This document shows positions 17,760 to 26,322 of a stretch of DNA of 64,000 bases, piece by piece (the first letter of the stretch is position 1; each line of letters begins with the position of its first letter). Below the pieces are notes generated by a model. That model was not told the origin of the DNA and did no database searches. It saw only the letters and a program-made list of their open reading frames with translations. Source of the stretch: Variovorax gossypii (GTDB lineage: Bacteria; Pseudomonadota; Gammaproteobacteria; Burkholderiales; Burkholderiaceae_C). The stretch is from contig NZ_RXOE01000010.1 in assembly GCF_003965815.1 (NCBI RefSeq), positions 124,001 to 188,000 on the forward strand. The letters are read 5' to 3'. Both the position numbers and the translations under genes were made by a program.

Positions 17760-17788
17760 ATTCTAGGATTTGGGGATGTACGCCCCAA
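17760..17788 (-). promoter_or_regulatory. Candidate gshA promoter with embedded inverted repeat
   Basis: On the minus strand, TTGGGG (17788-17783) and TAGAAT (17765-17760) are separated by 17 bases, a fair sigma-70 fit for the -10 and a weak one for the -35. TTGGGG and CCCCAA (17770-17775 and 17783-17788) form a 6-bp inverted repeat with 7-base spacing overlapping the -35 and spacer, where a regulator could bind. About 40 bases separate it from the gshA ATG. Confidence 0.4.
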
Positions 17789-17824
17789 TGACAAGGCCGC
17801 GCGCGGACGCATCGAACCCGGGCA

Positions 17825-19117
17825 TCAGCTCCGGACTTCGCCTTGCCCCAGCACCACGTACTTGAGCGAGGTCAGTCCTTCGATGCCCACCGGGCCGCGC
17901 GCATGGAACTTGTCGGTGCTGATGCCGATTTCGGCACCCAGCCCGAACTCGAAGCCGTCCGCGAAGCGTGTGCTCGCATTGACCATCACGCTGGCCGAAT
18001 CGACCTCGCGCAGGAAGCGCTGGGCATGCACGTGGTCGCGCGTCACGATGGCGTCGGTGTGGTGGCTCGAGTAGCGGTTGATGTGGGCGATGGCCTCGTC
18101 CACGCCGGCCACCACCTTGATGCTGATGACCGCGGCGAGGTATTCCTCCGACCAGTCGGACTCGACCGCATCGACCACCTTGGCCTTCGGATCGAGCGCG
18201 CCGTCGGCCCGCAGGATGGCGGCCGCCGCCGGGTCGCAGCGCATTTCCACGCCCTTGGCCGCGAAGATGGCGGCGATCTCGGGCAGGAAGTCGTCAGCCA
18301 CCGCGGCCGACACCAGCAGGCCTTCGGCGGCGTTGCAGGGGCTGTATTTCTGAGTCTTGGCGTTGTCGACGATGCGAAGCGCCATGTCGAACTCGGCCGA
18401 GTCGTCCACGTAGACGTGGCAATTGCCGTCCAGGTGCTTGATGACCGGCACCTTGGCGTCGCGGCTGATGCGCTCGATCAGGCCCTTGCCGCCGCGCGGG
18501 ATGATCACGTCGACGAACTCGGGCATGGCGATCAGCCGGCCCACGGCCTCGCGGTCGGTGGTCTGCACCAGCTGCACAGCCTCGACCGGCAGCCCGGGCT
18601 CGGCCAGCGCCTCGGACACGAGCAGCGCCAACGCCTTGTTCGATTCGATGGCTTCCGAGCCGCCGCGCAGGATGGCGGCATTGCCGCTCTTGATCGCCAG
18701 GCTCGCGGCCTCGATGGTCACGTTGGGCCGGCTCTCGTAGATCATGCCGAAGACGCCGATCGGCACGCGCATCTGGCCGACGCGGATGCCGCTGGGCTGC
18801 TGCTTCATGCCGATGATCTCGCCGATCACGTCGGCCATGCCGGCGAGCTGCTCGCAGCCCTGGGCAACCGTCTCGATGACCTTGGGCGTGAGCTTGAGGC
18901 GGTCGACCATCGGCGCCGAGAGGCCGGCGGCCGTGGCGCGCTCCAGGTCCTTCTGGTTGGCCACGGAAAGCACCGGGCCGGCTTCGCGCAGGCGGCGGGC
19001 CAGCGCCTTCAGCGCCGTGTTCTTGCTGGCCGCATCGGCACGAGCCATGAGGAATGCGGCGGTCTTGGCTTGCAGGCCTAGCGCCTGCATGTGTTCGCTT
19101 ACGTTGAACGCGTTCAT
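17825..19117 (-). CDS. proA: Gamma-glutamyl phosphate reductase
   Basis: ProA reduces gamma-glutamyl phosphate to glutamate semialdehyde with NADPH in proline synthesis. The 430-residue length matches the family. Family stretches are Tyr-Glu-Ser-Arg-Pro-Asn-Val-Thr (residues 127-134), Leu-Arg-Gly-Gly-Ser-Glu near 151, the catalytic Cys261 in Pro-Cys-Asn-Ala-Ala-Glu, and a C-terminal Thr-Arg-Phe-Ala-Asp-Gly-Phe-Glu-Phe-Gly-Leu-Gly-Ala-Glu. proB is not in the window. It follows holA by 85 bases and is probably the last gene of the leuS-lptE-holA-proA unit. Confidence 0.96.
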   Translation of the reverse strand: MNAFNVSEHMQALGLQAKTAAFLMARADAASKNTALKALARRLREAGPVLSVANQKDLERATAAGLSAPMVDRLKLTPKVIETVAQGCEQLAGMADVIGEIIGMKQQPSGIRVGQMRVPIGVFGMIYESRPNVTIEAASLAIKSGNAAILRGGSEAIESNKALALLVSEALAEPGLPVEAVQLVQTTDREAVGRLIAMPEFVDVIIPRGGKGLIERISRDAKVPVIKHLDGNCHVYVDDSAEFDMALRIVDNAKTQKYSPCNAAEGLLVSAAVADDFLPEIAAIFAAKGVEMRCDPAAAAILRADGALDPKAKVVDAVESDWSEEYLAAVISIKVVAGVDEAIAHINRYSSHHTDAIVTRDHVHAQRFLREVDSASVMVNASTRFADGFEFGLGAEIGISTDKFHARGPVGIEGLTSLKYVVLGQGEVRS

Positions 19118-19202
19118 CCGCGTATTTTCCCACGCCGACCCCGGCCCGGCTGGCGCAGGTCTTTTGGTGGCTGGAGCCGCCCGTACCGGCCGGACCGGCA
19201 GC

Positions 19203-20267
19203 TCAGGCGCGCCGCGCCGCGCCGCCGCAGGCGCGGCACAGCATCAGCGCGAGCCGCTGCAGGGCCTGCCAGCCGCTGGCTGGCCAGTCGGGCTGCTTCA
19301 GGCCCTTCACGATGCCGTCCACCACGTGCGCAGCGCGCAGCAGGCGGGCCAGCATGCGGTCGTCCAGCCGGGGCAGCACGCGCTCGAAGGCGCGCTCGCG
19401 CGGTCCCCAGATGCGGTTCTCGCGCAGCGCCATGGGCAGCGGGCGGCCCGAGGCCATGGCGTCCTTCACGCGCTTGAGGGCGCGGATGTCTTCGGCGATG
19501 GCGTAATGCACCAGCACCTCGGCCTCGCCCTCGGCCTGCAGGCCGTCGAGCATGCGCGCCACGCGCTGGGGGTTGCCGGCCAGCACCGCCTCGGACAGCT
19601 TGAACACGTCGTAGCGCGCCACGTTGTTGACCGCGCCCTCGACCTGCTCCCAGCTCAGCTCGCCGGCCGGGTGCAGCAGCGCGAGCTTCTGGATCTCCTG
19701 GTGCGCCGCGAGCAGGTTGCCCTCCACGCGGTCGGCGAAGAACTGCAGCGTGCGCTGGCCTTCGTCGCCGGGCATCACGCGCTGGCCCTGCTGGCCCAGC
19801 CGCTGCGCGATCCACTGCGGCAGCGCGTTGCGCTCGATGGGGTCGACCTGGATGCTCGCGCCGTTGTTCTCCAGCGCAGAGAACCAGGCGCCGGTGCGCG
19901 TGGCCTTGTCCAGCCTGGGCAACATCACCAGCGTGAGCGTGCTGTCGTTGCCGGGCGCCGATTCGGCCAGCTGCTGCAGGGCCGCGCTGCCGTCCTTTCC
20001 GGGCTTGCCCGAGGGGATGCGGATCTCGACGATCTGCTTGTCGGCGAACAACGAAAGCGAGCCCCCGGCCGCGAGCACCGCGCTCCAGTCGAAGTGCGCG
20101 CCGGCCACGGTGTACGAGCTGCGCTCGGTGTAGCCCTGCGCGCGCGCGGCGGTACGGATGGCATCGGCCGCCTCCTGCGCGAGCAGCGGCTCGTCGCCGT
20201 GGATCGTGTAGAGCGGCTTCAGGCCCTTCTGCAGATGGGCCCCGAGCTGAGCGCTGGCAAGTTGCAT
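19203..20267 (-). CDS. holA: DNA polymerase III delta subunit (clamp-loader)
   Basis: HolA opens the sliding clamp as part of the clamp-loader complex. The 354 residues match. The N-terminus has the typical Leu-Tyr-Thr-Ile-His-Gly-Asp-Glu-Pro-Leu-Leu stretch, in place of a functional nucleotide loop, and a Phe-Ala-Asp-Lys-Gln-Ile-Val-Glu-Ile-Arg motif near residue 75. Gene order leuS-lptE-holA is widely conserved in proteobacteria and supports the call. It begins 19 bases after lptE. Confidence 0.94.
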   Translation of the reverse strand: MQLASAQLGAHLQKGLKPLYTIHGDEPLLAQEAADAIRTAARAQGYTERSSYTVAGAHFDWSAVLAAGGSLSLFADKQIVEIRIPSGKPGKDGSAALQQLAESAPGNDSTLTLVMLPRLDKATRTGAWFSALENNGASIQVDPIERNALPQWIAQRLGQQGQRVMPGDEGQRTLQFFADRVEGNLLAAHQEIQKLALLHPAGELSWEQVEGAVNNVARYDVFKLSEAVLAGNPQRVARMLDGLQAEGEAEVLVHYAIAEDIRALKRVKDAMASGRPLPMALRENRIWGPRERAFERVLPRLDDRMLARLLRAAHVVDGIVKGLKQPDWPASGWQALQRLALMLCRACGGAARRA

Positions 20268-20286
20268 GGAAAAGAAAGAGCCGGCC

Positions 20287-20808
20287 TCAGATTTCCTTGA
20301 CCGCCGCCAGCCGGCGCATCAGCTGCTGCGCAATGTCCGACTGCATGTCGCGGAACAGCAGGTCGGCTTCGCCTTCCTTGGCCAGCGCGTTGGTCTCGTT
20401 GAAGCTCAGGTCTCGCGTCTGCGAGACGTCGGTGGGCGGCAGCAGGTCCTTGCCGCCCGGCGTACGCAGCTTGAAGCGCACCTTCAGCTGCAGCTGCAGT
20501 TCGCGCACCAAGCCGGCCGAATTGGTCGAAATGACGATGCGGTTGCGATCCTCGCTCAGGATCTCGAGCACCACGTCGGCCTTGGAGGCGTCCTCTCCCG
20601 ACAGCACCGTCACCGAGCCGGTCGCCCGCAGCTCACGCCTGATCTGGTTGATGATGGCCGAGTTGCCCGACACCGACAGCGACTTGAACGCGAAGACGGG
20701 AGCCTTGCGCAGCTCGAAGCCGCAGCCGGCCAGACCGAGCGAGGCACCGGCCGCCGTCAGTCCGAGAAGAAAGCCGCGGCGCGGCAGCGAGACATTGCGA
20801 GTGTTCAT
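20287..20808 (-). CDS. lptE: LPS-assembly lipoprotein LptE
   Basis: LptE is the outer-membrane lipoprotein that plugs the LptD barrel and helps insert lipopolysaccharide. The chosen ATG at 20808 gives 173 residues with a lipobox Leu-Ala-Gly-Cys (acylated Cys29). The signal contains Pro-Arg-Arg-Gly-Phe-Leu-Leu (residues 9-15), which resembles a twin-arginine motif; LptE is normally Sec-exported. The mature start Gly-Phe-Glu-Leu-Arg is characteristic. It sits between leuS and holA, the usual place. Confidence 0.93.
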   Translation of the reverse strand: MNTRNVSLPRRGFLLGLTAAGASLGLAGCGFELRKAPVFAFKSLSVSGNSAIINQIRRELRATGSVTVLSGEDASKADVVLEILSEDRNRIVISTNSAGLVRELQLQLKVRFKLRTPGGKDLLPPTDVSQTRDLSFNETNALAKEGEADLLFRDMQSDIAQQLMRRLAAVKEI

Positions 20809-20843
20809 GCTTGCTTGGTTGATTGAGTCGTTCGTTCGGCGGT

Positions 20844-23474
20844 TCAGATGACCACGTTGACCAGGCGGCCCGGAACCACGATCACGCGCTTGGCGGATGC
20901 CCCCTCGGCGAAGGCCACGAAGTCGTCGCAGGCGAGCGCGAGCTTCTCGATCTCGTCCTTCGAGGCGCCGGCCGGCACGCTGAGCTTGCCGCGCAGCTTG
21001 CCGTTGACCTGCAGCATGAGTTCGATCTCGTCCTGCACCAGCGCGCTCACGTCGACCGTGGGCCAGGGCGCATCGAGCAGGCCGCCCATGTCCTTGTCGT
21101 AGCCGAGTTCGTTCCACAGCTGCTGCGCGATGTGCGGCGTGGCCGGGTACAGGCAGCGCAGCAGGATGCCGAAGCCCTCGCGCACCGCCGCCGCGTCGCC
21201 CGCGCTGCCGTCGGGCTTGAAGCCTTCCAGCGCGTTGAGCAGCTTCATCGCGCCCGACACCACCGTGTTGTATTGCATGCGCTGGTAGTCGTAGTCGACC
21301 TGGCGCAGCACGGTGTGCACCTCGCGGCGCAGCGCCTGGGCACCCTTGCCGAAGGTCTGGCCGGCGATGGCCACCGGGGCCACGTCGGCCTGCGACACGC
21401 CGAAGTTCCACACGCGGCGCAGGAAGCGGTAGCTGCCTTCGACAGCCGCGTCGTTCCACTCGAGCGTGGCCTCGGGCGGCGCCGTGAACATGGTGTACAG
21501 GCGCGCGGTGTCGGCGCCGTACTTCTCGATCAGGTCCTGCGGATCGACGCCGTTGCGCTCGCTCTTGCCCATCTTGCCGACGCCGCCGTATTCGACCTTC
21601 GTGCCGTCGGCGGTGGTGCCGCCGACGATACGGCCCTGGGCATCGAGCACCGGCGTGACTTCGGAGGGCGGGAAGTAGTCCTTGCCGCCCTTCTCGTTGC
21701 GCGAATAGAAGATGTGGTTGAGCACCATGCCCTGCGTCAGCAGCTTGCTGAAGGGCTCGTCGGCCTTCACCAGGCCGAGGTCGCGCATCACCTTGGTCCA
21801 GAAGCGCGCGTACAGCAGGTGAAGAATGGCGTGCTCGATGCCGCCGATGTACTGGTCCATCGGCATCCAGTAGTCGGCGCCGCCGGCCACCATCGCCTCG
21901 TCGTTCTTCGGGTCGCAGTAGCGCATGAAGTACCACGACGAGTCGACGAAGGTGTCCATCGTGTCGGTCTCGCGCCGCGCGGGCTTGCCGCACACGGGGC
22001 AGACCACGCCGGCATGGAAGCCTTCGTGCTTGTGCAGCGGGTTGCCCGAGCCGTCCGGCACGCAGTCGGTGGGCAGCACCACGGGCAGGTCCTTCTCGGG
22101 CACCGGCACCGCACCGTGCTCTTCGCAATGGATGATCGGAATCGGCGTGCCCCAGTAGCGCTGGCGGCTCACGCCCCAGTCGCGCAGGCGCCAGGTGGTC
22201 TGCAGCTCTCCCAGTCCCTTCTGGCCCAGCGCGTGCGCCACGGCGGCCACGGCCTCCTTGTAGGTCATGCCGCTGAAGTTGTCGGAGTTGATGGTCACGC
22301 CGCGCTGCTTGTCGCCGTACCAGTCCTGCCACTTGTGATAGTCGAAGTGCGGCTCGTCGTCGACCAGCACCACCTGGATGATCTCGATGCCGTACTTGTT
22401 GGCGAAGGCGAAGTCGCGCTCGTCGTGCGCGGGCACGCCCATCACGGCGCCGTCGCCGTAGCCGATCAGCACGTAGTTGCCGACCCACACCGGCACCTGC
22501 TCCTCGGTGATCGGGTGCATCACGGTGAGGCCGGTGGGCACGCCCTTCTTTTCCTGCGTGGCGAGCTCGGCCTCGGTGGTGCCGCCGCTCTTGCACTCCT
22601 CGATGAAGGCCGCGACCTTGGGGTCGAGCGTGGCGGCATGCGCGGCCAGCGGGTGCTCGGGCGCCACGGCGCAGAAGGTCACGCCCATGATGGTGTCGGC
22701 GCGCGTGGTGAACACGTACATGCGGCCGTCCTGGATCAGCTTGCCTCCCGCGTCCTTGATGTCATGCGTGAAGGCGAAGCGCACGCCCTCGCTCTTGCCG
22801 ATCCAGTTCTCCTGCATCAGCTTGACGCGCTCGGGCCAGCCCGGCAGCTTGTGCTGGGTGTGCTCGAGCAGCTCCTCGGCGTAGTCGCTGATCTTCAGGT
22901 AGTAGCCCGGGATCTCGCGGCGCTCGACCGTGGCGCCGGTGCGCCAGCCCTTGCCGTCGATCACCTGCTCGTTGGCCAGCACGGTCTGGTCGACCGGGTC
23001 CCAGTTGACGACCTGGGTCTTTCGGTAGGCAATGCCCTTCTCGAGCATCTTCAGGAACAGCCACTGGTTCCACTTGTAGTAGCTGGGATCGCAGGTGGCG
23101 ATCTCGCGGCTCCAGTCGATGGCCAGGCCCATGGCCTGGAGCTGGCCCTTCATGTAGGCGATGTTCTCGTAGGTCCACTTGGCCGGCGGCACGCCGTTCT
23201 TCAGCGCGGCGTTCTCGGCCGGCAGGCCGAAGGCGTCCCAGCCCATGGGCATCAACACGTTGTAGCCGCTCATGCGCAGGTAGCGCGTGAGCATGTCGTT
23301 GATCGTGTAGTTGCGCACGTGGCCCATGTGCAGCTTGCCGCTGGGGTACGGCAGCATCGAGCAGGCGTAGTACTTCTTGCGGCTCGCGTCCTCGGTGACG
23401 CGGTAGGCATCGGCGGCGCTCCATTGCGCCTGGGCAGCGGACTCGACGTCGCTGGGTTTGTAGCTGGGATTCAT
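20844..23474 (-). CDS. leuS: Leucyl-tRNA synthetase
   Basis: LeuRS charges tRNA-Leu. The full-length protein has 876 residues. The class I HIGH motif is His-Met-Gly-His at 49-52, after Tyr-Pro-Ser-Gly-Lys-Leu. The CP1 editing domain holds Val-Phe-Thr-Thr-Arg-Ala-Asp-Thr (about residue 255) and Gly-Val-Pro-Ala-His-Asp-Glu-Arg-Asp (about 346-354). The second signature reads Lys-Met-Gly-Lys-Ser at 634-638, with glycine in place of the usual serine (codon 21567-21569). Everything else looks functional. It is the first gene of leuS-lptE-holA-proA. Confidence 0.97.
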   Translation of the reverse strand: MNPSYKPSDVESAAQAQWSAADAYRVTEDASRKKYYACSMLPYPSGKLHMGHVRNYTINDMLTRYLRMSGYNVLMPMGWDAFGLPAENAALKNGVPPAKWTYENIAYMKGQLQAMGLAIDWSREIATCDPSYYKWNQWLFLKMLEKGIAYRKTQVVNWDPVDQTVLANEQVIDGKGWRTGATVERREIPGYYLKISDYAEELLEHTQHKLPGWPERVKLMQENWIGKSEGVRFAFTHDIKDAGGKLIQDGRMYVFTTRADTIMGVTFCAVAPEHPLAAHAATLDPKVAAFIEECKSGGTTEAELATQEKKGVPTGLTVMHPITEEQVPVWVGNYVLIGYGDGAVMGVPAHDERDFAFANKYGIEIIQVVLVDDEPHFDYHKWQDWYGDKQRGVTINSDNFSGMTYKEAVAAVAHALGQKGLGELQTTWRLRDWGVSRQRYWGTPIPIIHCEEHGAVPVPEKDLPVVLPTDCVPDGSGNPLHKHEGFHAGVVCPVCGKPARRETDTMDTFVDSSWYFMRYCDPKNDEAMVAGGADYWMPMDQYIGGIEHAILHLLYARFWTKVMRDLGLVKADEPFSKLLTQGMVLNHIFYSRNEKGGKDYFPPSEVTPVLDAQGRIVGGTTADGTKVEYGGVGKMGKSERNGVDPQDLIEKYGADTARLYTMFTAPPEATLEWNDAAVEGSYRFLRRVWNFGVSQADVAPVAIAGQTFGKGAQALRREVHTVLRQVDYDYQRMQYNTVVSGAMKLLNALEGFKPDGSAGDAAAVREGFGILLRCLYPATPHIAQQLWNELGYDKDMGGLLDAPWPTVDVSALVQDEIELMLQVNGKLRGKLSVPAGASKDEIEKLALACDDFVAFAEGASAKRVIVVPGRLVNVVI

Positions 23475-23540
23475 GGCGGTTCGGCAAGAGCCCGGCTCGG
23501 AGCGGCCGGGAACGCGGGATTATCGCGCCGGACTAGACTC

Positions 23541-23633
23541 ACCCCCAGGCTGCGCGCACTTCGTGTCGCTGCGCCAACCCCCTACCGGGGGCAACACCTG
23601 CGGCCCGGCAAAGCCGGTTCCGCGGTGTTTCGC
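23541..23633 (+). repeat. Dispersed hairpin repeat, copy B
   Basis: This copy shares a 34-base block with copies C and D whose outer bases ACACC/GGTGT, middle GCGG/CCGC and inner CCGGC/GCCGG pair around an AAA loop. A CCCCCT-A-CCGGGGG hairpin and the CCCCCAGGCT opening precede it. It lies in the divergent region between leuS and the Bug-protein gene and ends 46 bases before the latter's start. Confidence 0.85.
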
Positions 23634-23678
23634 GAAAAATGCATGTCCATCTGTTACGCGACGCGGACGAAAAGCACC

Positions 23679-24653
23679 ATGAAACTGCGCCTGAAACACC
23701 TTGCCCTGGCCCTCGCCGCCGCCGCCGGCCTCGCCGCCACACCCCTCTGGGCCCAGCAGAACGACAAGCCCCTGCGCATCGTCGTGCCCTTCGCCACCGG
23801 GGGGGCGCAGGACGTCATCGCCCGCTACCTGGGCGCCAAGCTCACAGACAAGCTGGGCCAGCCGGTCATCATCGACAACAAGGCCGGCGCCGGCGGCATC
23901 GTGGCCGCCGACGCGGTGGCCAAGGCGACCGACGGAGCCACTGTGCTGCTGGCCACCGGCGGCGCGGTCACCATCGCGCCCCACCTGCAGGCCAAGCTCC
24001 CCTACGACCCGGTGCACGAGCTGGTGCCGGTCGCCCTGGTCGCCGACACCCCCATGACGCTGTCGGTGCGCGCCGAAAGCCCCTACAAGACGGTGGCCGA
24101 TGTGCTGCGCGACGCCAAGGCCAAGCCCGGCCAGGTCACCTACGCCTCGACCGGCAACGGCACCGTCTCGCACCTGACCGGTGCGCTGCTGGCCCAGGCC
24201 AGCGGCGTGAACCTGCTGCACGTGCCCTACCGCGGCGCCGCGCCGGCCCTCACCGACCTGCTGGGAGGCCAGGTGGCGACCATCGTGACCAGCGTGGCCT
24301 CGATCGAGCCCATGGTCGCCAGCGGCAAGGCCCGCGTGCTCGGCACCTTCTCGCGCGCCGCGCTGCCCAGCATGGGCTCGGCCCCGACCATCGGCGACGC
24401 CACGGGCCTGCCGGGCATGGAAGTGCCGGTCTGGGTCGGCGTGATGGCGCCGGCGCGCATGCCGGCGGCGAGCATCGAGAAGCTGTCGACCGCGCTGGTC
24501 GAGGTGTGCAACCTGCCGGAGACGAAGCAGCGCTTCGCCCAGCTGGGCGCAGTCAATACCTGCGGCGGCGCGGCGGCTCTGGGCAAGGTCGTGACCGAGG
24601 ACAGCCAGCGCTGGGCCAAGGTCATCAAGCAAGGCGGAATCAAGGTTGACTGA
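23679..24653 (+). CDS. Bug/TctC-family periplasmic solute-binding protein
   Basis: This is a second Bug-family receptor (324 residues). I chose the ATG at 23679 because a clean Sec signal peptide (Lys/Arg then Ala-rich core, ending Leu-Trp-Ala-Gln near residue 26) begins there; an in-frame ATG 12 codons upstream would add an unnatural extension. The family landmark after the signal is Ile-Val-Val-Pro-Phe-Ala-Thr-Gly-Gly-Ala-Gln-Asp. No TctA/TctB genes are near. The following opine-dehydrogenase-like gene overlaps its stop, so ligand and enzyme may be linked. Confidence 0.9.
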   Translation: MKLRLKHLALALAAAAGLAATPLWAQQNDKPLRIVVPFATGGAQDVIARYLGAKLTDKLGQPVIIDNKAGAGGIVAADAVAKATDGATVLLATGGAVTIAPHLQAKLPYDPVHELVPVALVADTPMTLSVRAESPYKTVADVLRDAKAKPGQVTYASTGNGTVSHLTGALLAQASGVNLLHVPYRGAAPALTDLLGGQVATIVTSVASIEPMVASGKARVLGTFSRAALPSMGSAPTIGDATGLPGMEVPVWVGVMAPARMPAASIEKLSTALVEVCNLPETKQRFAQLGAVNTCGGAAALGKVVTEDSQRWAKVIKQGGIKVD

Positions 24654-25728
24654 GCCCACGGGCCGCAAATACCGCGTCGGCATCGCGGGCGCCGGGGCGA
24701 TCGCGCTGGCCAGCGCGGCCTGGCTGCGGCGGGCGGGCCACGGCGTCACCGTCTGGTCACCCGGCGGACGAGGCGCGGACGCGCTGCGCACCCAGCCGCT
24801 GGAGGCCGGAGGCATCGAGTCGTTCTCGGTGAGCGTCGATGTAGCCGACGACGCGGCCGGGCTCTGCGCCAATTCCGACGTGCTGCTGCTCGCCCTGCCC
24901 GTCAACGGCCACAGGCAGGTGATGGACGCCTTGCTACCCTTCCTGCGCGACGGCCAGACGGTGATCGTCAGCTCGATGGCCTCGCTGTCGTCGCTCTATC
25001 TGCACGAAGCCGCGGTCCGCGCCGGCCGGCGGATCACCGTCGCCAGCTTCGGCACCACCGTGCTGACCGCGCGCCGCGAATCGGGTACCCAGGTCAAGGT
25101 GATGACACGGCGCAAAGCCGTCGGCGTCTCCGCCCTGCCCGGCACCCGGGTTGATGAGGCCGTCGCGCTGTGCACGGATCTCTTCGGCGAAGGCTTTTCC
25201 GCGCAGGGCAATGCGCTCGCCAGCGCCCTGGCCAACGTCAATCCGCAGTCGCACGGGCCGCTCGCGGTCTTCAACTGGACACGCATCGAGCGCGCCGAGA
25301 ACTGGCCGCAGTACCACTGCATGACGCCCGGCGTGTCGCGCGCGATCGAGGCGCTCGATGCCGAGCGCCGCGCCGTGGCGGCCGCCTTCGGCATCGAAGT
25401 CGGTCCCATCGAGGCGCATTTCGCTCGCTCCTTCGGCACCCAGTCGGAAAAGCTCGCCGACATCGCCGCCGAGCTGCACGCCAAGCGCGGCGGCCCGCCG
25501 GGCCCCACGCAGACCGACACCCGCTACGTGAGCGAGGACATGCCCTACGGCCTGGCCTTCGTCGAGGCGCTGGGCGCCATCGCCGGCGTACCTACGCCGG
25601 CGACGCGCACCATCGTGGATGCGGCCTCGCTGGTCAACGGCATCGACTACCGCTGCGGGAACGACCTGATCGATCCTCTGGGCCTGGCGAACGAGACAGT
25701 CGCCGGCCTGCTCGCGCGCCTAGGCTGA
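24646..25728 (+). CDS. NAD/NADP octopine/nopaline dehydrogenase family protein
   Basis: This 360-residue protein has an N-terminal Rossmann fold (Gly-Ile-Ala-Gly-Ala-Gly-Ala-Ile-Ala, residues 12-20) and the C-terminal helical domain of opine dehydrogenases. The conserved histidine is in Asn-Pro-Gln-Ser-His-Gly-Pro, and a Tyr-Val-Ser-Glu-Asp-Met-Pro-Tyr-Gly-Leu stretch lies late in the protein. Such enzymes oxidise or make N-carboxyalkyl amino acids. The start is taken as TTG at 24646, overlapping the upstream stop by 8 bases, because no ATG or GTG lies before the nucleotide-binding motif. It overlaps the convergent CMD gene by 9 bases. Opine catabolism is an inference. Confidence 0.85.
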   Translation: MTEPTGRKYRVGIAGAGAIALASAAWLRRAGHGVTVWSPGGRGADALRTQPLEAGGIESFSVSVDVADDAAGLCANSDVLLLALPVNGHRQVMDALLPFLRDGQTVIVSSMASLSSLYLHEAAVRAGRRITVASFGTTVLTARRESGTQVKVMTRRKAVGVSALPGTRVDEAVALCTDLFGEGFSAQGNALASALANVNPQSHGPLAVFNWTRIERAENWPQYHCMTPGVSRAIEALDAERRAVAAAFGIEVGPIEAHFARSFGTQSEKLADIAAELHAKRGGPPGPTQTDTRYVSEDMPYGLAFVEALGAIAGVPTPATRTIVDAASLVNGIDYRCGNDLIDPLGLANETVAGLLARLG

Positions 25729-26322
25729 GGCGTCGGCTTCCTCGGGGAACACCGGCTCCCCTAGGTTGAGCATCAGCCGGTTGGCCCAGGCGAAGATGGC
25801 CACCGAGTGGATCAGGTCGAGGATCTCCAGCTCGCCCAGCCCGACCTCCTTCAGCTTGCGGATGTCCTCGGCCGCGACCTTGTCGGGCTCCGCGCCGAGC
25901 CTTATCGAGAACTCGACGATGGCCTTCTCGCGCTCCGTGGTGCCGGCGCCCGACGGCTCCTCGAACACCTGCGAGATCACGTCGTTGCGCTTGGCCAGCT
26001 GCTCGAAGCGCTGCGCGTGCACCGAGGCGCAGTACACGCAGCCGTTGACGCGCGACTCCACCGTGGCACCCAGCTCTCGCTCGGCGCGCGGCATGCCGCC
26101 CGGGGCAAACATGATCGCGTTGAAGGCGATGGAGCGCTGCAGCAATATCTCGGGCTGGTGCGCCAGCACCAGGAAATAGGGCGAGGTGCGCGCCTGCGGG
26201 CTCATCTCGTCCAGCGCCGCCAGTTGCTCGGGCGTGGCGATGTCGACGTTCACCGTGTCGAGCCACGGCTTCCACTTGAGCACTTCGTTGGTGAAGCCCT
26301 TGATGCGGATCGGGGCGCTCAT
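25720..26322 (-). CDS. Alkylhydroperoxidase-domain protein, Avi_7169-like family
   Basis: This 200-residue protein of the AhpD/carboxymuconolactone decarboxylase fold has the redox motif Cys-Val-Tyr-Cys-Ala-Ser-Val-His (C95, C98, H102), as in AhpD-type thiol peroxidase reductases. It looks like the family described together with a companion CMD protein, which is exactly the next gene here (4-base overlap). These pairs commonly sit with flavin oxidoreductases and uptake genes, but their substrate is not known. A role in detoxifying peroxide from the neighbouring flavoenzyme is plausible. Confidence 0.82.
   Translation of the reverse strand: MSAPIRIKGFTNEVLKWKPWLDTVNVDIATPEQLAALDEMSPQARTSPYFLVLAHQPEILLQRSIAFNAIMFAPGGMPRAERELGATVESRVNGCVYCASVHAQRFEQLAKRNDVISQVFEEPSGAGTTEREKAIVEFSIRLGAEPDKVAAEDIRKLKEVGLGELEILDLIHSVAIFAWANRLMLNLGEPVFPEEADASA

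Noticed and set aside
20823..24653. Open frame of 1276 codons on the plus strand
   Set aside because: Most of it is antisense to leuS and lptE and has the Arg/His/Ala-rich look of a shadow frame. Only its last 324 codons, from 23679, are a real gene (the Bug receptor).
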